A stretch of 64,000 nt of DNA from positions 48,113 through 112,112 of the forward strand of contig CAJTRZ010000008.1 of NCBI GenBank assembly GCA_910578975.1. The letters are read 5' to 3'. This DNA comes from an uncultured Eubacterium sp. Its GTDB lineage: Bacteria > Bacillota > Clostridia > Lachnospirales > Lachnospiraceae. This document shows, in pieces, positions 14,401 to 21,455 of the stretch. The notes below the pieces were generated by a model, which saw nothing but the letters and a program-made list of their open reading frames with translations, made no database searches and was not told the DNA's origin. Each line of letters begins with the position of its first letter. Position 1 is the stretch's first letter. The position numbers and the translations under genes were made by a program.

Positions 14401-17400
14401 TCATAATCATAAATCGTATCTCCCGAATGATTTCTTGTAATCGTATATCCTCCTTGGAAAGGAATTCTATAAGATGTAATTAACGCCTTATCATTATATG
14501 TATAATATGGAACATTGCTCTTCTGCATATAGGAAGAACTCTGCATATTATTCCAATCACATTTTTCTCCCGAATTAATAATATTATCTGCTGTTACTCT
14601 ATATACATCACCACCCACATATACATCAGGGTCCGTACCAGAACCATGATCATATGAATCAAATAATCCTTCCTGACCTTTTAATTCAGCCGCATAGTCC
14701 ACATCACCCGGCATATTTTTCATATGTATTTCGTATTTTGTTACATATTCATCTTCACCCAGTACAATTGAACCTTTTGTCTCTTCTATTTCTGAATCCG
14801 GATATATAATCGGAATCTCATAGAAAGTCCTATCAGCATTTGAATGAATCACATGCTGGTCACTTCCCTGAATCTGTTCCGGTCTTTCTGCATTCACGTC
14901 CTCTTTAATAAGATCTACACCTGCAATTTCAATTGTATTTGTCAAATTTTCTTCATTGCATGTACCATCTTCATTTAATATCGCTTTTTTCTTAAATACA
15001 ACAACCTTATCAATATACTGTTTTAAATCCTCAGATATAAAAATCTTTTTCGCAAGGAAACCAAAATGACCTGTCTCCTTATCCGGTCTCACATAAGGCA
15101 GTGTGTCTGTCAATGTTAACTGATCTGTAAAAGAACGTTTTCCTGACCAGTTGTATGGATCATTATTGAGCGAATGACTGTCTGCATGTCCCATTCCAGT
15201 ATGTGCATTATAACAATCATGAGTACTTCCCTCTTCTGCCTGCCAGAAACTGACAACATACTCATTATATTTTGAGAATTTTGCCCGCTCATCCGTTTCC
15301 TGATTTGCCTTTGTATGTACACCTTTTTGTACATTATTTACTGCTGAGTGTACATAAACTTTTGCTGTAGAAAATAAGTGTGAAGATTTATAAACATGAT
15401 ATGTATGCCAACCTGAACTGCATGTCTTATAATCATCCTGATACGACCATGATGAGCGGTATGCCGAGTCAATATTATTCCATCCGTTTGCTCTACCCTG
15501 GTCTGTTCTTCTTTTCGCTTTGGCATATGGACGTTCTATCAGATTTCCAATATCCATTTTTGTCGAAGCTGTTGCATCTGCCATGCCTGCTTTATAAAAA
15601 CGTCCTGTAACTTCAAACATGTATTTCGTCTGCTCATACCATGTACCATAATCTGCATTTTTAGCAACAGTTTTTCCATCTTTTTCTTCTGAAGCATCTC
15701 TATTAATATTTAATGTAATTGCAATTTTATCTACCGGCTTATCTGTCTCATAATCAATTAACGGACTCTTATAAATACCATAATCATCTTCTAATTTACG
15801 AAGGTCCACTCTGTAGTAACAGTCTTTTCCTGTATTTCCTGTAATCTTTTCTACAGACTCTTTCCAGTCTGTAACCGTAGTCCATGTATCATTATCATCA
15901 CCACTTCGATGTATTTTTACTGATTCTAGATATTTATATGCCTTTGGATGTACTTTCATATAGTAAGCATCAAATGAATCAGATGGCAAATCAACAGTCA
16001 TTTCCACATCAGCTGCTGTATTCATAGACTGGGTATAAATATAATCATACGGTATATGTTCATCTTTTGGATTAGGCCAATAATGTACTATCATATCATT
16101 TAATGAATGATGATTTGCATCACTTGGATGATTGGCTCCGGCATTTAGATATTGTCTAAAATCAATCATATAGGAACCAATCGCTTTATAACCGATGTCT
16201 AATTCATCATCATCCGGCCAATGATTACTCCAGCCATAGCCACTATGCCAATCCTCTGCTCTCACATGCTCATAGGAATCACTTACTTCATCAAAACGTT
16301 TGCCACTATCATTATTATCCTTATATCCTGCAACAACCGTTGTATCAAAATACATTTTACTGATATACGCCTGTGCCGTATCATGACTGTTTAATACATA
16401 TTCCTGTTTTTCTCCGCGGAAGCCACAAAGATAATTCGTTCCATTTACATCCATTTTATTCCATGAATGAATTGCAGAATCTGAGAATCCATAAAGAGTA
16501 ATTCTATGGTTTTCATCTGCTGGAGCATCCGGATTTGCCTGAAATCCTTTTCCTGTAATAATAATCTTTTTTAGATTTGGAATATTCATTCCAAACTCTG
16601 TAAATATCTTCTGCTCATCAATATAGATGTCACCATTTAAAACAATTCCCTCCACAACGGTGTCATCATCTTTTGATATGAGCCTTCCTTCTGCATAATC
16701 AACAGTAAAAGTCTTTCCCTCATTACTATCTGCATCAAAGAAAGTAATTGTTTCTAATTTCTCATACTGCTCTATCAGTTCCCTGCTGATTCTAAAACCA
16801 GTTGTATGAAATCCTGTATTTGCCTCTTCTACCTGCTTATTATCATTTACAGGCAGATCAATTGTTATGTCAAAATCATCCAGTTTTGATATATATGGAT
16901 TTCCTACATCAATCGTATAAGTAAAATCTCTATCATATGGGATACCTAAATACATATCATTCCCATCTCTATTCGTGTTAAGAGCTTTTGAAGTACCATT
17001 AAATTCATAATAATGAAGATCTGCATGAATATCCGCATACGGTTTCTGTACATACAAGCGGTCTGTAAGACTTACTGTTCCTTTCGTATTTCCCTGTCCT
17101 CTGATAGATTCATCTTCTGGTGTAAAAGTCAATTTTGCATCCAGATAATCAACCCAGTTTGTGTCTCCATCTAACTGAATTTCCATTTCCGGAGTATCCT
17201 TGGCTCCACCACCATAAAACTCATCCATGTCAATAACCATATATTTTAAATATTCTATTTGGCTGTAGTTTTCAAGTTTTATCGTAACAGTACCGTCTTT
17301 TACTTCTAATTCCTTAAACGGAATTGTAACATCAGCACTATCTTTACCTGAATCTTTATCCCAGTTATAAAGTCTTATCTGCCTTATATCAGCAACATTT

Positions 17401-20400
17401 TTGAAACCGGAAATCGTAACTGTTTTTGTTAAGAATCCTCTAACATTAACATCTTTTGTTGTTTTGTTTCCTACACTGCTGGACAAATCAACAGCTATCT
17501 CTGATTTTCCTGCTGGAGAAGGCGTAGCATTACCGATAAAGAACTTATATCCTGAATCGTCAATACCTTTTGGAACTTCAATTTGATGTATTGTGCTCTG
17601 ATCTGCCGCGCCACTGGCTCTGTTTTCCTTGGATTCAATATAATCACTGTCTTTGAGCCACTTTCTTCCATAACTGATACCGCGGATAACAGGATTAATA
17701 TTAGCAACAATCATTGTTGCCGGATCTGTCGCTTTTACATTCAAATCCTCATCCTTATATTTTGTTTCAAATACACCGACTGGTTTCATTGCATTCGCCG
17801 CATTACCATTTGGCGTAACAATGTTTGCCAATCCTTCCAGAACAACATAAATATCCTTATTTTCTTCTGTCAGTCCTATTTCTTTCTCGAACTTTTTCAC
17901 ATTAACTGAAACAGACAGAATCTCACCCTTATTTTTCCACTTACTTCTATCTATGTAATAATTTCCATCATCATCTTTTGAGAAATCAGAAACAGTAAGC
18001 ACAATATCTTCATCAGATTCTGCACTTGTATGTAATGTAATATTTTCAATTTCTGTGATGTCATCTACCAGACGTTTTGATAAAACAACTTTATCTGTAA
18101 TAAAACCTTTCACAGCTTTTGTAGTTTCATTCACTGTTGCAACGGTTCCTGTAGAAAATTTACCCGGAACAATCCTTGAAACACTGTCATTACCTAATTG
18201 ATAATAAAAACCGTAACCTGAAACATTTACAGGAACTGTTTTTGGATCATCATACTGATATCCATTTTCTGTTTTCTCGATTACCTGCGCATTTATCTGA
18301 GGTTTTGCTACAATTGCCTGAATATCAGCCTCATCTGTTGCAAGTTTTTTCGGCGTCTTTACATATCCTGTCTCGTCTTCTGCCAAAGACTTAGGATTCC
18401 ATATCCATTTTTCATATGTTGTATCCAGTTTATTGTTGTACACTTTACCTTTACCTGCAACACCATGCACAGCAATTCTTCCGTCAAATTCTTCATCTGG
18501 ATCAATACGTTTCTTAAACCTGACTCTGAATCGGTTATTGTAGACACACTTCTTACCGGTCGCTATAACACTTTGTTCATAATCCTTTATCAGATTTCCA
18601 ATTTGCAAAGACCACGCTTTCTGTTTTGCATTAGATAATGTTTCATCCTTCTCCATCTGACCTAAAGGAACAAATTCAGAAACAGGTTCACCACTTTCCG
18701 CCAGATCATCATATGTCAGAAATTCAAATTCTACCGTATCATCTTTCATAAACCAATCTGTTAATTCCGGCTCTTCCTCTCCTTCGGCAAAGTTAAATAA
18801 AGCTGATATTTTTGTCAATTCAAAATCTTTATCATGGGTATCATTCGCCATTCCATTAAAAATAGGAATGTTTCCTGTATTTTTGAAATGCCCCAGATAA
18901 TAATCAGCTTCGTCATTAATTGCAACATATATTTTATCTTTCTCTTCTTCTACTTCTTCTCCATCATTTATAGTTTTATCTATAACAAACTTTTTATGAG
19001 TAAAATTATCCTCCGGCTTAATAAATCCCCATGTATTATGATGAGTAGTTTTTGTCCAAGTATAATCATTCGCAAAAGCAATGGTATTAAAAACTTTAAT
19101 ATTCAGACTGTCCAATTTACTGGACGGAATATCCGTTGCCATCGGAAGGGCTACATAAAAAGTTGTATGGTCATAGGCAGAACCATCATCATGGATCTTA
19201 GCTCCTTCTTCATTATATATTTTTTCATACTTGCGAAAATAGATTCCGCCATCTGGTTTAAAATAATATGGAATTTCCTCTAATTTCTTTCCGTTCTCAT
19301 CTTTTATATTTGTAAAATGGGTCATATCCCATTTGGACATTGCTTCTCGTCCTTCAGCAGTAGCTTCCAAGGCTGTAACATCATAAATCATAATACCACC
19401 TTTGCCTGGAACACCTACCATATAATTTTCTCTCTGTATACTGCTTTCAAAATCATCATTCTTAGTCGGATTTCCATCATTATACAGGAACTTTGCCGCC
19501 TCTTCCGGATGCAGACCGCTACTCCATCCATCTACCGTTCCCATATTCGTAGGTACTACCATTTGAATACTGGTTGCGCTATAATTCGAATCATGATCTT
19601 TCGATGTATTCTTTACAGTTACTTTATATGTCACATAATTATATTTATCCCAGATAACATTCTTAGGCTTTACCCCTTCTATTGTTGGTTCCCACTCCAA
19701 ATTACAACAAACCATCGTAAATATTGCCTTTGAATCTGTTGTACTGGCTGCCGCCTGATCCCATTGCGGATAAACCCTATCATTGTCTTCACACTCTGCG
19801 TATCCACCACCAAGTCTTACTAACGCCGCTGTATTTTCCGGCATATGACCATCAAAATAAAGTTTTGTTTCGACAACTGCCTGAGTACCACCAGTCATAT
19901 CTCCTGTTCGATATATCCTAACACTGCCTCCCCAATATGAGTGTCCACTAACATATCCATCCCAAAGATCTGGGTCTTGAGGTGAAAACTGTGCCATTAC
20001 TCTTACCAGTTTTGAATTTTCTTTTTCAAAATCTTCATCCTTTAAATTTGCTATTTCATTTTGATCCAATTCTATCAGTTTGCTTCCCTCTACACGAAAT
20101 ACCGGGAGTGCCAATTCAAAATACATTCCTCTGGCTGTGCCACGTCCATTTTTCAAATCAGCTGTCAGATTCACTATTATTCCATTTTCGGCACCACGTC
20201 CAAGCAAAGCACTATTTTTGTTTTTGAGATTTTCCGATAAATCTCCCTGTTCTCCATCTGTAGTATGTTTATTCTGATTAATGCTGCTTCCACCAGACTG
20301 ATATGTCATAGTAAAAGACAATTCAGGCTGTTCTCCTGTAACTGCATTTCCGTCTGCAGCATAAGCCATTGGATTCGCTTGTCCAAACATTGATGTTATC

Positions 20401-20450
20401 ATTGATAACACTAAAACCCATCCTGTTATTCTTCTGATTATCTGTCTCAT
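1..20450 (-). CDS. Giant secreted surface protein (adhesin-like) with SdrD-B/Cna-B-type repeats, C-terminus beyond the window
   Basis: Reading leftward from the ATG at 20450 gives one frame without a stop to the left edge, at least 6,816 codons (over 0.7 MDa). AAAGGA at 20465-20460 sits 9 nt before the ATG. Residues 1-31 are a signal peptide: basic start MRQIIRR, hydrophobic core, cleavage after AYA. Residues about 32-5,000 are a long, Asp/Tyr/Thr-rich, beta-type ectodomain with no enzyme motif that I recognise. From about residue 5,000 at least ten tandem domains follow, each carrying a motif like GTVFxDxNYDG, then a GYEVWV-type strand and an NDSALL/SDSDL-type segment. This is the pattern of SdrD-B/Cna-B-like stalk domains of Gram-positive surface proteins. 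A wall anchor such as LPXTG would be expected but lies outside the window. The role in adhesion or stalk building is inferred. The gene stands alone, behind an AT-rich 421-bp gap. Antisense and shifted-frame ORFs inside it are shadows. Confidence 0.9.
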   Translation of the reverse strand, partial: MRQIIRRITGWVLVLSMITSMFGQANPMAYAADGNAVTGEQPELSFTMTYQSGGSSINQNKHTTDGEQGDLSENLKNKNSALLGRGAENGIIVNLTADLKNGRGTARGMYFELALPVFRVEGSKLIELDQNEIANLKDEDFEKENSKLVRVMAQFSPQDPDLWDGYVSGHSYWGGSVRIYRTGDMTGGTQAVVETKLYFDGHMPENTAALVRLGGGYAECEDNDRVYPQWDQAAASTTDSKAIFTMVCCNLEWEPTIEGVKPKNVIWDKYNYVTYKVTVKNTSKDHDSNYSATSIQMVVPTNMGTVDGWSSGLHPEEAAKFLYNDGNPTKNDDFESSIQRENYMVGVPGKGGIMIYDVTALEATAEGREAMSKWDMTHFTNIKDENGKKLEEIPYYFKPDGGIYFRKYEKIYNEEGAKIHDDGSAYDHTTFYVALPMATDIPSSKLDSLNIKVFNTIAFANDYTWTKTTHHNTWGFIKPEDNFTHKKFVIDKTINDGEEVEEEKDKIYVAINDEADYYLGHFKNTGNIPIFNGMANDTHDKDFELTKISALFNFAEGEEEPELTDWFMKDDTVEFEFLTYDDLAESGEPVSEFVPLGQMEKDETLSNAKQKAWSLQIGNLIKDYEQSVIATGKKCVYNNRFRVRFKKRIDPDEEFDGRIAVHGVAGKGKVYNNKLDTTYEKWIWNPKSLAEDETGYVKTPKKLATDEADIQAIVAKPQINAQVIEKTENGYQYDDPKTVPVNVSGYGFYYQLGNDSVSRIVPGKFSTGTVATVNETTKAVKGFITDKVVLSKRLVDDITEIENITLHTSAESDEDIVLTVSDFSKDDDGNYYIDRSKWKNKGEILSVSVNVKKFEKEIGLTEENKDIYVVLEGLANIVTPNGNAANAMKPVGVFETKYKDEDLNVKATDPATMIVANINPVIRGISYGRKWLKDSDYIESKENRASGAADQSTIHQIEVPKGIDDSGYKFFIGNATPSPAGKSEIAVDLSSSVGNKTTKDVNVRGFLTKTVTISGFKNVADIRQIRLYNWDKDSGKDSADVTIPFKELEVKDGTVTIKLENYSQIEYLKYMVIDMDEFYGGGAKDTPEMEIQLDGDTNWVDYLDAKLTFTPEDESIRGQGNTKGTVSLTDRLYVQKPYADIHADLHYYEFNGTSKALNTNRDGNDMYLGIPYDRDFTYTIDVGNPYISKLDDFDITIDLPVNDNKQVEEANTGFHTTGFRISRELIEQYEKLETITFFDADSNEGKTFTVDYAEGRLISKDDDTVVEGIVLNGDIYIDEQKIFTEFGMNIPNLKKIIITGKGFQANPDAPADENHRITLYGFSDSAIHSWNKMDVNGTNYLCGFRGEKQEYVLNSHDTAQAYISKMYFDTTVVAGYKDNNDSGKRFDEVSDSYEHVRAEDWHSGYGWSNHWPDDDELDIGYKAIGSYMIDFRQYLNAGANHPSDANHHSLNDMIVHYWPNPKDEHIPYDYIYTQSMNTAADVEMTVDLPSDSFDAYYMKVHPKAYKYLESVKIHRSGDDNDTWTTVTDWKESVEKITGNTGKDCYYRVDLRKLEDDYGIYKSPLIDYETDKPVDKIAITLNINRDASEEKDGKTVAKNADYGTWYEQTKYMFEVTGRFYKAGMADATASTKMDIGNLIERPYAKAKRRTDQGRANGWNNIDSAYRSSWSYQDDYKTCSSGWHTYHVYKSSHLFSTAKVYVHSAVNNVQKGVHTKANQETDERAKFSKYNEYVVSFWQAEEGSTHDCYNAHTGMGHADSHSLNNDPYNWSGKRSFTDQLTLTDTLPYVRPDKETGHFGFLAKKIFISEDLKQYIDKVVVFKKKAILNEDGTCNEENLTNTIEIAGVDLIKEDVNAERPEQIQGSDQHVIHSNADRTFYEIPIIYPDSEIEETKGSIVLGEDEYVTKYEIHMKNMPGDVDYAAELKGQEGLFDSYDHGSGTDPDVYVGGDVYRVTADNIINSGEKCDWNNMQSSSYMQKSNVPYYTYNDKALITSYRIPFQGGYTITRNHSGDTIYDYEKDNKTPTTAKFDVRVWNRKDLDEEENRSAEIDSATVTNTMNSNYRLKNIYIPTEFIEGTWFHVEYLQLDDTKVNIESLRESKYFKKNADDTQYIFDVNGYIRDNLDKMNTFAPNNTKIGSSEYYHEHISQFVIKFKGIEKEILDGGEFLNPSRETLSDTTISNAVPTFSYDGVYVDRHKEDIENDRWTFDSKPTIINNSNHYTSTTHNENHVGVKFTTNESDAWPYGYRTDTGTGNDASGTKKTDYYIVNNLISTMVVDMKRQSTLKSGDSTFAYDIDGDKELAVDKNHLLPDDYVEYQITVGADEDSLIPLYHPDVRFKAPKGQRIVGWYVLDNDSDIPKEDITAKAVLGDGNTVSFEQEKRYCKDSQGVVTNYKWLEVACGDLSKSDAYNQLNNGEAIKIVVVTQLTHEINPFEGKIINDDEKERIYVYGHPKHTYSQYRILHKNGQIDNRASGDFYVDNAESATYYRGHSNGYYDAFYNRESTYYADIRTKLRFFDNRLDLTLKYVDDYDLPGKDEDTNPHLDERPMIIELRGADKSDVYNDTLHTLSSATYTVSFLSDNRKDGRLFKGFDLVEKPVFKYPEKLNPDGNRNAAVKYCFFDDIGTDKGIYTDGEYAEIWLSEDKVIEGDKLTEQQKNDGCRLLKDAVKIQWTYDDIPAEPIVFATSEKPFEFRGIGRYRDIRNDAEKQTKTADDNFTIGITAISELVHSHSENINNTIEDGTSEEITYEGTAKVVGNGSITNVITRERPIVTLHTQIFNSMEEAGEEYNENAAQIKGYRPGDTVWYKSTVINHEKGQTQPQGALLEPVIFDKIPEYITTSGLDTNNIKVKWYDSDGKLKKDIPNYTITCERFDDVADYGGDFVTEKSNTDGCYQGRGHAFADLTFGESGNSTSTPINYNVYKIQFEKGSRLEIGERLEVYYEAQIREENLPLAYTKRAGTDSVTKTFVDYYPKMGEYYQWTHGYYTGYSWDGNNYSYPYANAVNGLSIQFKNQNDMMDMNYLYHDVGVSGTRNKNIDRYEYLKDSDAFMPGSGTDGNSYGRTEIYGSNGYLKDEDIRTANNQQRTYYVPTRTDGKHDELPVSESYRSQSITGNARDWYTRLMSLRVRSANWQGEHSDAVLWAESRLHLQTAWLAASSEMIGDENYLKSKEYLPTNYRDGKWDNHYNSDYWYSGCTNLRDYTREINDDTITTLEYDQYFTSRIGAYNYGDWDITGGIEFTYIMPQGIEPKLNKDGTPDFSDITAEIMQGGTSANPAYEKIDNNDIVVEVVQKPGSLDGYLTPNIMRDPLLSTSVMNKTGDSYEGKEAYYMAEEHTSWVLKITVKKTLGKWFNRGDKSGYSMRVDIPSHVYATPKDEYWYDEVMVKPVDTEKNLYYQVYDTTSLWGNNYLLGMPTPISTQKNGMDFMWNVYYVHTHSGSEQCIDGSKYFWNGSPNTPYINGMNITNREVSAQGVTEDSVPADNRQAFSNGVRNTYANTGTRAHMRKPMIRTWTTIGEDNVAGNKADDYYVDPQGDSSAVNIHVENKYWLNTLAPDHMWYDSYSTHYRETFKVRHTYATDGGNMGTLFYPVVTEILPAGIVPKDVNGDLYTHDNEQNAKRELDWILRGADYNGDSLGELKEYQAEKELYESTVEYIELAGEGGKVEGRYRISFKQKAEPDVRSDKKLKIDSESARVFSFKFFTEDGPDIATKDGKDDRRLGDQYQSNHTFVSSELDYFKFLIDSDAVNAARENPYFVGGQIVSTYVNGGWAGTIPDTRRDSAESGIKAMLPKVPTVNNMGTDSAINATDEGGVKRYIEDGKKIKIDGSELDMEDYPSLRESLHLKAEDSNLDGGYDTSNMGVHTSSRIRLKYPVIENKTFVSKNVAEAVDNLGGRSPKWQDGIYDYYPSQDIPVEYLNDLYFNVKVVNGADSVGAGDYYHHGNMSHGKMKVTVVLPSIVRTVSLKGSDVYLLFKKADGKTVRMNIDEAEGQGFEFKVLDHFVNDEQKETIIFEIRTPGDYADDITAANYDDYIRGRHMPGYFGYKDTLVVGVKTKVRNNILDTENIDFTDEYWKDPVWDDEFKADGYVTMDDVNGDYLKTMNPDGGFDLLTELDGAGITYERMVSDDKETNTDWDGDKDYTDEYAKDESAIVTLMKPHSTVRLDTSIQRSEIDNPDLVEGVQRVVDDPIIKSAVKLSVYMDQAVNEGGAVGEFIVDWRVPFRSTLLGTTEEAPVTEDPITKRIYALGTGVWEIPDTAGDEIYREKLKNDLDVQVYALCSEDAENAAVGASYKNINNMWEGEWINLTELYNKHVNGIERPGVDIDKNTVIDISDLSLKLYGERSELGQKIYQVRYVVSSKTGDYAVPKGFRLAIDADPEKDGNQEMNEIDPEHENVEPLPESVTSEPDENGEYSEDARIGNAAFIMLTGSHLSATRRHVNHFATGWARYDDTQYCVDSMRSRAGYYIARELPVIEIDMNNQYFKIGKNQEGKSEYKWSDDIVINDASHMLKYKLQLKNLSNKEIEKTNVGEVEEDTATNPQLVAILPIIQNIDMSLESKEPLIYKKYHEVEYGEEEWKSTLSPDCTANVSFKDSQAAWTWHVEDGKGNVIPKDKHDITSVTMAMYDKIAGIKYLRQRRIMRWTSKGYLAPGQRIVIEFMVPVSTEDTFTTTTELLSCKAYGFKPGAFVPHIPASEEAVNYAYEIDTRDVNDNGESNVENTITVSVNNIGFSGTNAFNRTKRSFSEYGTGQNEQGNGRDRPSLVPEGTNYDFVSSIINPDTQGTSKGFQQPVIYDVLPFVGDTQLVAQTSGYAASRGTDWRGWLNLASIEVKTQTGSEARTLTDGVDVHVWVGPFNYSGSKIVKIPIEKLPDVSQTSSVGFYNQIRGESGAAINEKRKYFVRLSDLLSLKATNKEEYSELEKHAQAIYVEPLNNYYLASNTKLSVSYRLKAPLNMPLSKKYTPEDSENILNATADVDGWNSFSAQSGSDKAVESPYAGVYTAAPADRGYIGHYVWLDESYNAKFTDEGEYIQRDGRWLLNKATKDLDYDGEIDDPGINDVKVELLTEKGYPVNRLGEAVVEKDGRYLVIDENSGKISVDSMGSPIYTPYGPMSYTTEKDAYGHDGYFIISNIKPGKYNLRYTFPEGSKYEKYALTTRSLGVTGTSIKVYRPGEDDVLPDLGAAGKGDEPSDGAKVKSFTIQTTEPIQIDAIGEDESTYAEYDEKMTSYDLGVAPSFAYGGYAWMDIQYDAEGQPKPDSINGQMDDAEQKLENVGIHIYEVKADGTHIPAYDKNGLEIKTLYTDKNGYFNTTLYPYRSYIAVADTKKVNDVIQPSPVTISTRALQYEKDNDLLYNEELNQNTTNVFSIIPTSADYNMGLCVDGQYGTYNRLGFGYVPAGIGAIGKYVFNDENYDGIRNEYIDKDGYIVSEPGIDDVKLVLEKYYYKDGKWNLLNDYFAETTSLGSSYSFIVDASYTDETTDEEGTKYLCGYKVKVDMSTVPAGFVPTKYYMNNGVSDSDLPIRGGNYRYLTKEPVIIASVADKNSLDEYKITMKDETYDISKALIITKYDAGFTTEDRAQIDGVVWSDKNYDGERGKYTDADGNKTDEPGMADVELQLVPYVYYNNKWEHLNKDNLKDADKYNEYTLTTITDDDGAYSFTGVRSVAIMSDGTKCIVGYKVRVNTNIEDLHYGITKYRTCDADVDSDLWKTENGEFVLNAENEFIITAKKIPAKDVLKEYGKEVLSNQEELLIHNNLGYFEINKVTDYKGNDAGLVEFRQGSVSGKVWLDDDYNGIMDDSEHGMAEEKVTIKRYYLESTSDAKNTWTEDTTYTGPVCITDSQGDYLFDKLDSYIYKDGKYYLAGYKVYMAEEPDNSVYGITLYGQYNPDTQRGSDLKELELTKDDDYIIIAKRNGKVEDSENVNGNSAAKKVGELAHVAAYKSNYYDLVTARAYEKLDAGYHLYPNAAITGCVFEDYNYDGIMNSGKGGKVDSFSEELKAALDGSDIAVKATAYYYDNGQWKQYIDNTGTPVVYTDVIAASSADGRYEIAVPTKVNVEHKNYLAGYKLEVNMIPNGYHITKHKADGKISDSNALIKETSAKYNITKTLPNRPYAGTIKEEMDGYVIPANPSDDPSSANIIGDYDIAEGRVVSDYNMGYIAHETSMIDGIAFEDKNDNGKYDKPAEGDSKTSDKLLSGVKVGIKRYQFDTENNTWVKAPKADAPNDEYFAVAVTDSDGYYAFENLPTHVDTGDKADKPVLYGYTVWLLEMPVNDEGQEMAATYYQANKDKNDSALIAGNMQIIKAEGNPNLDADELKDGNTMIAHKLPQNDPERSDMVDGYDCTVGSPRDGYNLGFVDYAKGSIEGCVFHDKNIDGIIDKGDAKFKNISVGLKRFVYKGGQWTLAQDEGTEYFATSVTDADGNYKFNNLDTFTTDNGTKHIYGYEVWVMETPEDHVITRYQMNHGKNDSAVLLDSQVIKKDTTLSEVLDGKLVVARKTTTAKEDGLDDVYLVEGYDVVRETNLNDYNAGYTILRKGEINGTVFEDADYDGVMDENEKLWEGIELGLKRFVYEDGKWVPAQDEEFIKTTVTDAEGHYTFGNLKTHAKKDGENKLYGYEVWVLKDKDGYAVTRYGTDSFLLVSGQIIKAETELPEMLDGKTVVAHKVTKQDNVDGIDEIYFAEGYNVVLAEDIEKYNAGYMKEQRGSISGTVFDDINYDGIIGEEDKFMKDFEVGLKQFVYEDDKWIPTQEEGFISTTVTDERGHYTFENLETHKKEENVNKLYGYEVWVLKDKDGYAVTRYGNDSFLLISGQIIKAETELPEMLDG

Positions 20451-20871
20451 AATTTTTTGTCCTTTCTCTTTTATCTTTAAGCATCTATCTGCGTAATTAT
20501 TTCCTCTTTCTATTAGCAAATCATTATTTATACTAAAAATCAATTTATGCTTTTTATCAAAAAAACATTTTTACTATATCATTTTAACTCTCTTGGCGCA
20601 TTTTTACAATAAAACGGATTTTTTCAACTTTTTTTTGTTAATAATAGACAAATATTTTTATTTAAAAACGATACAAAATCCTTGTTTTTCGTTATTATTA
20701 TTGTTTTTTTATAACACAACATAGAAATAATGATTATTGACTATACTTTGTAAAAATTATATGGCAAATAAAAAAGCCCGACATGTCAAAATTGACTCTC
20801 AGACTCCTTTTGTTTTGGTATATTCAATTCTTAGTATCTTAATTTACTGTAAAGACTATTTGTACTTTTTC
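20451..20871. other. AT-rich intergenic region upstream of the giant gene
   Basis: This 421-bp stretch between mntP and the giant gene has no credible ORF. Near its right end lies the mntP terminator hairpin (20769-20805). The left end holds the ribosome-binding site of the giant gene (AAAGGA, 20465-20460). The remaining 300 bp are A/T homopolymer-rich, with several weak promoter-like hexamers. I could not single out one convincing promoter, so the giant mRNA may have a long untranslated leader. Confidence 0.6.
20769..20805 (-). terminator. Rho-independent terminator after mntP
   Basis: Read leftward, AGTCTGA pairs with TCGGGCT (two G-U wobbles become three with the outer pair set counted) around an inner GTCAA/TTGAC stem, followed by a run of six T. 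It separates mntP from the giant gene. Confidence 0.65.
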
Positions 20872-21444
20872 TTATAGATAATGTTCCAACACTACTTTTA
20901 TTCCAATAAATATCAAAATAATTCCACCTGCGATTTCCGACTTTGTTTTATATTTTACTCCAAAAGCATTGCCAATAAAAACTCCTACTACCGAAAGGAG
21001 AAAAGTGGTTACCCCGATAATTAGTACAGCTACCCAAATTGATAACTGTAATTTATTTCCCAGAGTGCCAAAAGTAACCCCCACTGCCAGTGCATCAATG
21101 CTAGTAGCAACAGACAATGTAATCAATTCTTTCAATCCTATTACATTATTACAACAACCCTCTTCCTCCTGGTCTCCTACAGACTCCCGAATCATATTGA
21201 CTCCAATAAACACCAGCAGCACAAATGCTACCCAATGGCTGTATGCATTAATATACTCTACAAAATTAACACTTAATGCGTAACCAAGCAATGGCATCAC
21301 TGCCTGAAATCCTCCAAAGAACAATGCAATAACAAAACATTGCCTAAAATCTATTACTTTCATTTTCAGCCCTTTACAGATTGATACTGCAAAAGCATCC
21401 ATTGAAAGTCCGATTCCAACAAAGAAAATATCAACTGCTCCCAT
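20872..21444 (-). CDS. mntP: Manganese efflux pump MntP
   Basis: This is a 190-residue membrane protein with six predicted hydrophobic segments. It starts MGAVDIFFVGIGLSMDAFAVS, cut here after the typical first helix, and has a second internal-repeat motif with S-I-D-A-L-A-V-G near residue 114. The conserved SMDAFAVS/SIDALAVG aspartates in helices 1 and 4 are the hallmark of the MntP (YebN) family, which exports excess Mn(II) from the cytoplasm. The length is normal for the family. GGGAG lies ahead of the ATG. The gene begins 11 nt after the hisC stop, so it is probably the last gene of the glmM-vanZ-hisC-mntP transcript and is closed by the hairpin at 20769-20805. I see no yybP-ykoY manganese riboswitch in front of it, so control by manganese is not evident from the sequence. 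Confidence 0.93.
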   Translation of the reverse strand: MGAVDIFFVGIGLSMDAFAVSICKGLKMKVIDFRQCFVIALFFGGFQAVMPLLGYALSVNFVEYINAYSHWVAFVLLVFIGVNMIRESVGDQEEEGCCNNVIGLKELITLSVATSIDALAVGVTFGTLGNKLQLSIWVAVLIIGVTTFLLSVVGVFIGNAFGVKYKTKSEIAGGIILIFIGIKVVLEHYL

Positions 21445-21455
21445 ATGTATACTCC

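Noticed and set aside
1226..18547. Leftward ORFs of 60-95 codons scattered across the giant gene
   Set aside because: All fall in one other minus-strand frame than the giant gene and have no ribosome-binding site; they are shifted-frame shadows.
18834..19733. Rightward ORFs of 149 and 138 codons inside the giant gene
   Set aside because: They lie antisense to the continuous leftward frame, have no ribosome-binding sites, and encode Ile/Phe/Cys-rich sequences typical of AT-rich antisense reading.
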